A stretch of 11,255 nt of DNA. Origin: DATGMS01 sp040905145 (GTDB lineage Bacteria; Bacteroidota; Bacteroidia; Cytophagales; Cyclobacteriaceae). A program made the translations under genes and the position numbers. Below are positions 6,727-11,255 of this stretch, piece after piece. The notes under the pieces are model-generated. The model had not been told where the DNA came from and made no database searches. It saw only the letters and a list, made by a program, of their open reading frames with translations. Position 1 is the stretch's first letter. Each line of letters starts with the position of its first letter. The DNA lies in the NCBI GenBank assembly GCA_040905145.1, contig JBBDSC010000035.1, positions 1 to 11,255 of the forward strand. Direction: 5' to 3'.

Positions 6727-6756
6727 TATCTTTGATTTTTTAGTAGGTCACCTACT
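6727..6756 (+). promoter_or_regulatory. Candidate regulated promoter: TATCTTTG box plus 15-base palindrome
   Basis: TATCTTTG (6727-6734) fits the Bacteroidota -7 consensus TAnnTTTG; no clear TTTG -33 box was seen. Seven bases further, AGTAGGT-C-ACCTACT (6742-6756) is a perfect palindrome with a single central base, lying where transcription would begin. This is the usual place for a dimeric repressor to bind. The transglutaminase gene starts 70 bases downstream. The function is inferred from position and symmetry only. Confidence 0.4.
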
Positions 6757-6762
6757 TACCAT

Positions 6763-6780
6763 CCTGGCAGGGAAGCCAGG
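6763..6780 (+). repeat. Short GC-rich hairpin in the 5' leader
   Basis: CCTGGC (6763-6768) and GCCAGG (6775-6780) pair perfectly around AGGGAA. It sits between the palindrome and the transglutaminase start codon, so it would lie in the mRNA leader and might stabilise it. No T-run follows. Confidence 0.4.
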
Positions 6781-6826
6781 AAATTAAATATAAACTTGAA
6801 CAGCAAATGCTAAAAATCTTATTTGT

Positions 6827-8182
6827 ATGATAAAGCCGGGGATTATTTTGTTGGGATTGTTGCTTACCGTGGCTGCTTGCCATTCCGGCTCCAATGTTGG
6901 AGAAGAGGAGAAAGCAGACCATTCAAGTAAACATATTCCCCAGGTAAATATTGCTGAAATTGAGGCGGGAATAAAAGCGTATATTGAAGAAAAAACAAAA
7001 CAGGGTGATGGATATTTTCATATTAACGACAAAGACAAGGAGCTCCGCCTGATGTTGGTGCGCGTGCACACGGAATACCTCTCCAATTTGGGGCCACGCC
7101 GTCATTTTGCCTGTGTTGACCTTGCTGATGTGAGCGGTGATGTGTATGATGTGGATTTTTTCCTCGAGGGTGATCCAGGTGAAATGACCGTTACAGAAAC
7201 TACTTTGCATAAGCTCAATGGTAAGCCCTTTTATTCGTGGAAACAACGCAAGGACAAGACCTGGCACAGGTTGCCTATTGAAGAAGCCTCCTCGGATCTA
7301 ATGGGTGTCATTGAAGGAAAAGATGAATTTGAGTTCCGGTATCAGGCCAAATTACCGGAAATTACTGAAGAAGCTAAAATTTGGATTCCAATAGCAAAGA
7401 GTGACAGCTTTCAAACTGTTGAATTAATTTCACTAAAAGTGCCCGGAAAACAGGAGATGCTTGAAGAAGAAGAATACGGCAATACCATATTATACCTTGA
7501 ACTTGGCCCGGAACACAGTGGGGAGACCTTAGAGATTATTTACGAAGTGGAGCGGCAGGAAAAAGGACCTTTTGATGCACAAAAACCGATATCTGGAAAG
7601 TACTTAGGCTCAAACTTACTTATGCCTGTTGGTGGGCGTTTCAGTGAAATTGCAAATGAGGCGATTGGGGAAAAGCGAGAAGATGGCAAGCTGATTCAGG
7701 CAAGGGCGCTGTATGATTACATCATAGACAATATGCGGTATATGAAATATGGCGATTACGGTAATGGCGATGCTGTTTACGCCTGTGATTCCCGCACCGG
7801 CAACTGCACTGAATTCCATTCATTTTTCATTTCTCTGGCAAGATCGGTAGGCATCCCGGCACGCTTTTCCATCGGCGCATCTATTCCTTCAGAAAGAAAT
7901 GAAGGAGGAATTGACGGTTATCACTGCTGGGCAGAATTTTATGCAGAAGGAAAATGGTGGCCCGTTGATATCAGTGAAGGCAACAAATACACTGCACTTG
8001 CCACCTACTATTTTGGCCGCCATCCTGCAAATCGTATTGAACTGAGTCGGGGACGCGACCTCGAGGTAGAGCCAGGCCCGCTTTCCGGTCCGATTAATTT
8101 TCTCGCTTTTCCAGTTTTAGAGATAGGAGGTGAGCCAGCCACAACCGAAGCCTCTTTTTCTTTTATCAGGAAATCAAATTAG
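6827..8182 (+). CDS. Transglutaminase-like lipoprotein
   Basis: 451 residues. Residues 1-18 are a lipoprotein signal (IILLGLLLTVAAC, Cys18), so the mature protein is lipid-anchored in the envelope. Residues 30-300 form a region with beta-type composition that is not clearly matched to a family; it includes DVDFFLEGDPGEMTVTETTL and a segment (about 160-250) that looks immunoglobulin-like. The C-terminal transglutaminase core follows: GNCTEFHSFFISLARSVGIP with nucleophile Cys327, GYHCWAEFY with His366, and WWPVDISEG with Asp381. The spacing is normal, so the triad is complete. Bacterial members are mostly thiol peptidases or amidases rather than protein cross-linkers; the substrate is unknown. 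The ATG at 6827 directly precedes the signal. It is a single gene, promoted separately from the upstream operon, and followed by a strong hairpin. Confidence 0.82.
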   Translation: MIKPGIILLGLLLTVAACHSGSNVGEEEKADHSSKHIPQVNIAEIEAGIKAYIEEKTKQGDGYFHINDKDKELRLMLVRVHTEYLSNLGPRRHFACVDLADVSGDVYDVDFFLEGDPGEMTVTETTLHKLNGKPFYSWKQRKDKTWHRLPIEEASSDLMGVIEGKDEFEFRYQAKLPEITEEAKIWIPIAKSDSFQTVELISLKVPGKQEMLEEEEYGNTILYLELGPEHSGETLEIIYEVERQEKGPFDAQKPISGKYLGSNLLMPVGGRFSEIANEAIGEKREDGKLIQARALYDYIIDNMRYMKYGDYGNGDAVYACDSRTGNCTEFHSFFISLARSVGIPARFSIGASIPSERNEGGIDGYHCWAEFYAEGKWWPVDISEGNKYTALATYYFGRHPANRIELSRGRDLEVEPGPLSGPINFLAFPVLEIGGEPATTEASFSFIRKSN

Positions 8183-8217
8183 TTTGATTAAAAGGGGCTC
8201 TTTTCCTGTAAAAGTAA

Positions 8218-8260
8218 GTGTCCTAAAAACAAGGAAACGGCTTCCTTATTTTTAGGACAC
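8218..8260. terminator. 19-bp hairpin between convergent genes
   Basis: The arms 8218-8236 and 8242-8260 are complementary at all but one position (a C opposite an A). The stem begins GTGTCCTAAAAA and the loop is ACGGC. It lies 35 bases after the transglutaminase stop and about 70 bases from the oppositely oriented lipoprotein stop, as expected of a bidirectional terminator. The A/T runs are inside the stem rather than after it, so it is not a textbook Rho-independent signal. Confidence 0.6.
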
Positions 8261-8329
8261 ATTAACGACATGGATTCAGGTTCCTTTATTTTTTAGGTTC
8301 TACAAGATACCAGAACAGGGTTCGGGCGA

Positions 8330-8536
8330 TTAATTATTGGGATGTTCTTCGTCGTCATTTGGATGTTCATCTGTATCAGCCTCTGGGTGCTCCTGATTTT
8401 CTTCTGCTGATTCTTCGGTTGTATCTCCTGCGCTATTTTTATTTCCACATGAAGTTAAGGTTGCAGAAAACAGGAAACCAAATACAAATGCCAATACAAG
8501 GAAAGATTTTAATTCTTTTAACCATTTCATCATCAT
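8330..8536 (-). CDS. Small acidic lipoprotein with EHP repeats
   Basis: 68 residues. Residues 1-30 are a lipoprotein signal (SFLVLAFVFGFLFSATLTSC, Cys30 after LTS), so the mature form is only about 39 residues, anchored in the envelope. The mature part is very acidic and ends with three Glu-His-Pro triplets (residues 49-51, 57-59 and 64-66) in ENQEHPEADTDEHPNDDEEH. Closely spaced His and acidic side chains could bind a divalent metal, but this is a guess; the family is not one I can name. The start is one of three consecutive ATG codons (8536, 8533 or 8530). The gene has a canonical promoter upstream and appears intact, unlike the genes further right. Its 3' end faces the hairpin after the transglutaminase gene. 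Confidence 0.7.
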   Translation of the reverse strand: MMMKWLKELKSFLVLAFVFGFLFSATLTSCGNKNSAGDTTEESAEENQEHPEADTDEHPNDDEEHPNN

Positions 8537-8587
8537 ATAGTTTTTTGTTTTAAATTATCATTATCTCAGTAGGAGATAAAGTCATTC

Positions 8588-8617
8588 CAAATTTAACATT
8601 ATAAGATGAATTCCAAA
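8588..8617 (-). promoter_or_regulatory. Bacteroidota-type promoter for the EHP lipoprotein
   Basis: On the minus strand, TTTG (8617-8614), 18 bases, then TAAATTTG (8595-8588) match the Bacteroidota sigma-ABfr consensus TTTG-N19-TAnnTTTG almost exactly. Transcription would begin near 8580, leaving a leader of about 45 bases before the lipoprotein start. It is the best promoter in the window. Confidence 0.6.
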
Positions 8618-8704
8618 TAATTTTTCGTCTTTTTTGTCGAGTTCTTAATTTTAAACTTAATTTACTCTTAGCCCAGAAAAGTCAATAATTCAACAAGTTC
8701 TTTT

Positions 8705-8871
8705 CTATAGACCTTTGGCGATTCTGCTTGAACTCAGCTCGTTAATTATTAAATAGAGTATATTAAAATCCTACCAGTTCTTCCGTTTCCATCATAAAAG
8801 AAATGAATGCTTTCAAACTGATAATGTAGTATACATTCATTTGTTTCAAAATTGTCTTTGTAATTTCCTTT
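8705..8871 (-). pseudogene. Fic-domain protein remnant
   Basis: In the minus-strand frame open from 8871 to the TAA near 8749, the text HYQFESIHFFYDGNGRTGR contains the Fic active-site motif (HxFx[D/E]GNGRxxR; coding bases 8805-8770). The His, Asp-Gly-Asn-Gly-Arg and second Arg are present, but the usual Pro of HPF is Phe. Fic proteins transfer AMP or another phosphate-linked group to target side chains. The expected next helix, LYLIINEL, appears only after a frame change (8758-8705), and the preceding text is in yet another frame with stops (TAG just upstream of 8871). No start codon or full-length frame exists, so this is a decayed gene. The motif identification is strong; the exact limits are approximate. 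Confidence 0.75.
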
Positions 8872-9135
8872 CTACATTTTCCAAAATTTGGGATGTGTTA
8901 CGGTCTTTGATTAGGCGGGTGGCAAAGAAATAAACATTAATATTTCAATTTGGTTAACCGGTGAGATAGCGAGGTCTCTAAAGTTCCAAAAGTCAGGATC
9001 ATCTATAGATACATCTGCATTTCCATAATGGGAATTGGTTAGGAACTTTTCGTATTGATCCTTACCGACTCTTTTGGCTAATTCTACAGGCCCACCTGCT
9101 GATAACTTGAATGCTTCCGGTAAAATCTTAAAATT
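8846..9135 (-). pseudogene. Unrecognised broken reading frame upstream of the Fic motif
   Basis: Two minus-strand frames read like real protein but have no start codon. One runs from 9135 to 8911 (LPEAFKLSAGGPVELAKRVG, then DDPDFWNFRDLAISPVNQIE). The other continues it after a one-base frame change near 8940 (NVYFFATRLIKDRNTSQILE, to the TGA at 8848-8846). Together they may be the upstream part of the Fic gene or a separate gene whose 5' end was removed; they begin right where the barrel-protein gene ends. I do not recognise the family. The codon pattern looks genuine across the frame change, which argues for decay rather than chance. Confidence 0.45.
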
Positions 9136-9750
9136 TTATTCCAAAATGAAGACCCGGCTCAAACAAGAAATAATTTGGCCATTGGCTTTCTAATTTGGCA
9201 AACGATTCAGGAACGTTAGTATTAATAGGCCAATGAGTGATTGCCACAGATGGCTCTATAAATAAACGATTTTTTAAAAGTTCAAAATGGTAACCCAAAC
9301 GATAGGTCATAAATAACTGATATCCATTTTGAATCTTTAGATTGTCTTTATCTACATATTTTTGTAATGCATTCATCGCATGAACGGCCGTATAAGCTCC
9401 TTTCCACAAAAACGTTGATAGACAAGCGCAATACCAAACTCTCTAATATATCCAGGGTATTTTTCTTCGGGAGCTTGAAATGAATTCCCGTAAGGTATTC
9501 CCAATGGCCAAGCGTATTTCCATGTTTTTGCTTCTATTGAAAAAACATCTTTGGGAGTTATTCGGTAGCCAAAGTTTAGTTGAACAAAATCAGGTGGATT
9601 TGGGTCATCAGGAATAAAATTTCCTAACATGAAAAATGTACTCCCAATAAAGAACTTCTTGTAAGTTGAATCCTTTGCTTGAGTTTGGCTGTTTGCCTTT
9701 GTAAAAGCCAAGGCAAAAACCAACAGTGATAAAAAGAGTTTTAATTTCAT
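9128..9750 (-). pseudogene. Outer-membrane beta-barrel-like protein, split by a one-base frameshift
   Basis: The 5' part (9750 to about 9415) starts with a signal peptide MKLKLFLSLLVFALAFTKAN and continues with alternating beta-strand text (FVQLNFGYRITPKDVFSIEA, then REFGIALVYQRF). The 3' part is in another frame from about 9409 (LWKGAYTAVHAMNALQKYVD, RLGYHFELLKNRLFIEPSVA, ending FLFEPGLHFGIKF, with terminal aromatic Phe as in barrel proteins). A single extra base in the A5/T5 run at 9408-9412 would restore one protein of about 206 residues (RFLWKGAY). The fold, a small outer-membrane barrel exported by SecA/SPase I and inserted by Bam, is inferred from strand pattern and end residue; the ligand is unknown. 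The break is either a true mutation or a homopolymer sequencing error. Confidence 0.65.
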
Positions 9751-9779
9751 AACAGTGCATTTAATAATGTATAATAATG

Positions 9780-9787
9780 CAAAGTTA
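9780..9787 (-). promoter_or_regulatory. Candidate -7 element for the barrel gene
   Basis: TAACTTTG on the minus strand fits TAnnTTTG and lies 30 bases upstream of the barrel-protein ATG. No matching TTTG was seen at -33, so support is partial. Confidence 0.35.
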
Positions 9788-9888
9788 TGGGGGCAATACT
9801 CTTTAATTCGTTCACTTAAGTTAAGAAAAAAGGCACCTGTAGAAAAAGACAGAATTTATATCAAGGTTTTCAAATAACTGCAAATTCA

Positions 9889-10045
9889 TTAGTTCTTTTT
9901 TACTAATCTATTACGCATACGGCTTAGTGATTGAGGCGTAATTCCAAGGTAACTTGCCAATTGGTATTGGGGAACTCTTTGTAATAAATCGGGTCTTGTT
10001 TTAAGCAACTTCAAATAACGCGTTTCGGGGCTAGAAATCTTGAAA
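9889..10045 (-). pseudogene. C-terminal remnant of a Crp/Fnr-family regulator
   Basis: The minus strand reads ETRYLKLLKTRPDLLQRVPQ, then YQLASYLGITPQSLSRMRNR and a TAA at 9891-9889. This is the DNA-binding end of the Bacteroidota Crp/Fnr group: a helix (RYLKLLK), the RVPQYQLASYLGI first helix and the ITPQSLSRMR recognition helix of the winged HTH. About 50 residues remain of roughly 190. The whole cyclic-nucleotide-binding-like domain is missing, because the frame runs directly into the IS110 sequence at about 10040-10052. The remnant cannot sense or bind as a regulator on its own. The IS110 arrival, or a deletion starting in it, removed the 5' part. Confidence 0.8.
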
Positions 10046-11183
10046 GATCCTTCCTTTTCGAAAACTGATCCTTTGAAAAAAGCCTCTCAGAGGTGTTGAG
10101 TCTTTCAGGTTTCCAATCGCATTCGCGGCATTTCTCAACGCTATCTTGAGCCTATTGCTTCCTTTGGGCACCTTGCTTGACAGTACTTTTCCGCCACTTA
10201 CTTTGTTGTTTGGTGCCAATCTGAGCCAAGAGGCAAAATGCTTGGCAGTTTTGAATTTTTTAATACCCTCAATTTCTACTTCGCTCATCAATGCCAGAAC
10301 AGTGGAAAAGCTCATTCCTTCGATGGCAAGCAGGTCGGTGCCTTCAAACATCTGGTAAGACTTCAGATTGAGGTCAATGTCTTTAGGGGTATTTTTGTTG
10401 ATTCTTTTGTGGGGCTTCGATGTAGTGTTGCCCCTTATTGTCATCTCAATTAATGATTTCATTTAGCATTTTCTCTATTTCCCTGTCACACTCTTCAATT
10501 TTCTTTTGAAGATGGTCGTAGGTATCCAGTTCTTGTTGGAGGGCAAACAGATAATCTTTTCTTCCATTAGTCTGTAGGGCTTTGGCTATCTCTTCCTCGC
10601 TCTTTCGGCAGTTCCCATGCCTGAGTGAAGCCAATTTCTGTGGATCAGTTTCACCTTCACAAATGGCCCGGATAATCAACAGGCCGGTCAGGCCACAAAT
10701 ATCCTTTACTACCACATCCAATCTTAAATTGAGCAGTCGGAGATTCTTCTGCATTTTCCTAGATGTTGAAGCTGCCAAATGAAGCAGATTAACTCTTTGC
10801 CTGCAATAAGTACGCAGTTCTTCTGTCCTCCCATCAGGAAGAAAGCTACTGGTCAAAAGACCAAGTGTATGAAGCTTCTGTATCCACTGGCAGTCCATTA
10901 CATCACTCTTCTTCCCCTTGATGTTTTTGGTAAACTTCCCATTGCAGAGCACCACATGAAAGCCCTTTGAAACCAAAACTGCATACAGGTTCTGCCAGTA
11001 AGTACCGGTGCTCTCCATGGCTACGGTTTTGACATTTCTGTCTTTCAACCAACCTGCCATAGCAAAAAGGTCTTGATTAAAGACCCCAAACTCACGCACA
11101 TCCTTCTCGGACTGTCCCACAGCCACCCAGTGGGAGCGGCTGCCTACATCAACACCCGCTGCCTGCGGGTTGATGACTTCCAT
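10031..11183 (-). pseudogene. IS110-family transposase, frameshifted and 3'-truncated
   Basis: The first 245 residues (11183 to 10446) form the RuvC-like DEDD domain: GVDVGSRSHWVAV (first Asp), VAMESTGTYW (Glu) and KGKKSDVMDCQWIQ (two Asp), then a long coiled-coil-like linker (DTYDHLQKKIEECDREIEKM). The stop TGA near 10448 falls in mid-linker, and the reading continues in the +1 frame (IRGNTTSKPHKRIN, LLAIEGMSFSTVLALMSEVE, LRLAPNNKVSGGKV with the Tnp serine region, FFQRISFRKG). After that motif the frame turns into foreign text and stops at 10031, so roughly the last 40-60 residues are lost. IS110 recombinases need both the DEDD and Tnp domains, guided by a bridge RNA. This copy is probably dead, although all DEDD residues persist. 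A single inserted base near 10447-10455 explains the frameshift. Confidence 0.85.
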
Positions 11184-11255
11184 TCGACCTGACTGCCGTC
11201 CATAGCCGTCAGGTTAAGAGTATAAACGTCTCGTTTTGAGATAGTTTGGCCTTTT
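11184..11255 (-). ncRNA. Partial IS110 leader, possible bridge-RNA 3' region
   Basis: In IS110-group elements the non-coding bridge RNA is specified upstream of the transposase. Here only 72 bases are visible. Just ahead of the ATG is a perfect 7-bp stem (ACCTGAC 11187-11193 with GTCAGGT 11208-11214, 14-base loop), and beyond it a smaller TCTC/GAGA stem. These fit a structured leader, but no donor/target loop can be assigned. Confidence 0.35.

Larger units (their letters stand above)
10031..11255 (-). mobile_element. Truncated IS110-family insertion sequence
   Basis: It contains the transposase (two frames) and at least 72 bases of upstream leader; the element's 5' end lies beyond the right edge. 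The downstream end is cut off inside the transposase C-terminal domain and abuts the Crp/Fnr remnant near 10040-10052. No terminal inverted repeats can be judged; the IS110 group normally lacks them. With a frameshift and a missing end the copy should be immobile by itself. Confidence 0.7.

Noticed and set aside
6923..7267. Minus-strand 114-codon frame inside the transglutaminase gene
   Set aside because: A shadow of a gene with clear signal peptide and catalytic triad on the other strand.
1..11255. tRNA, rRNA, CRISPR arrays, toxin-antitoxin pairs or defence operons
   Set aside because: No cloverleaf-like or conserved rRNA text, no regularly spaced repeats, and the only toxin-like gene (Fic) is a remnant without an antitoxin partner.

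Overview
The window looks like an accessory stretch of a Bacteroidota chromosome (Cytophagales/Cyclobacteriaceae-like would fit, but I cannot fix the genus). The reasons are: AT-rich DNA, start regions mostly without Shine-Dalgarno sites, Bacteroidota-type promoter elements (a TTTG-N18-TAAATTTG pair at 8588-8617 and TAnnTTTG boxes elsewhere), SPase II lipoproteins with LTSC/VAAC lipoboxes, and families common in that phylum (DUF421, DUF2784, charged-tail cold-shock protein, DoxX, IS110).

Left part (1-4250). A SAM-dependent methyltransferase on the minus strand is followed by an FAD monooxygenase pseudogene that lost its middle and converges on a DUF2784 membrane protein. A DUF421 membrane protein diverges from that. 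After a 380-base gap comes a two-gene unit: a cold-shock-domain protein and a T4 endonuclease V-like pyrimidine-dimer glycosylase, closed by a hairpin that contains the second gene's stop codon.

Middle part (4295-8260). A compact operon encodes a DoxX-family membrane protein, an APC-family amino-acid permease (17-base overlap) and a maltose-O-acetyltransferase-type sugar acetyltransferase. Then comes a separately promoted transglutaminase-like lipoprotein with an intact Cys-His-Asp triad. A TAnnTTTG box and a 15-base perfect palindrome lie upstream of it, arranged like a regulated promoter. A 19-bp hairpin ends this block.

Right part (8330-11255). This is a decaying island, all on the minus strand: one intact small EHP-repeat lipoprotein with a good promoter, a Fic-domain remnant broken by frameshifts, an unidentified broken reading frame, an outer-membrane barrel gene split by a single-base homopolymer frameshift, the last ~50 codons of a Crp/Fnr regulator, and a frameshifted, 3'-truncated IS110-family transposase fused to that regulator remnant. 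The IS110 5' leader, where IS110-group elements encode their bridge RNA, runs off the right edge.

I found no clear undescribed system. The best leads are the cold-shock/photolesion-glycosylase pair with its unusual predicted N-terminal nucleophile, the palindrome in front of the transglutaminase lipoprotein, and the IS110 leader.
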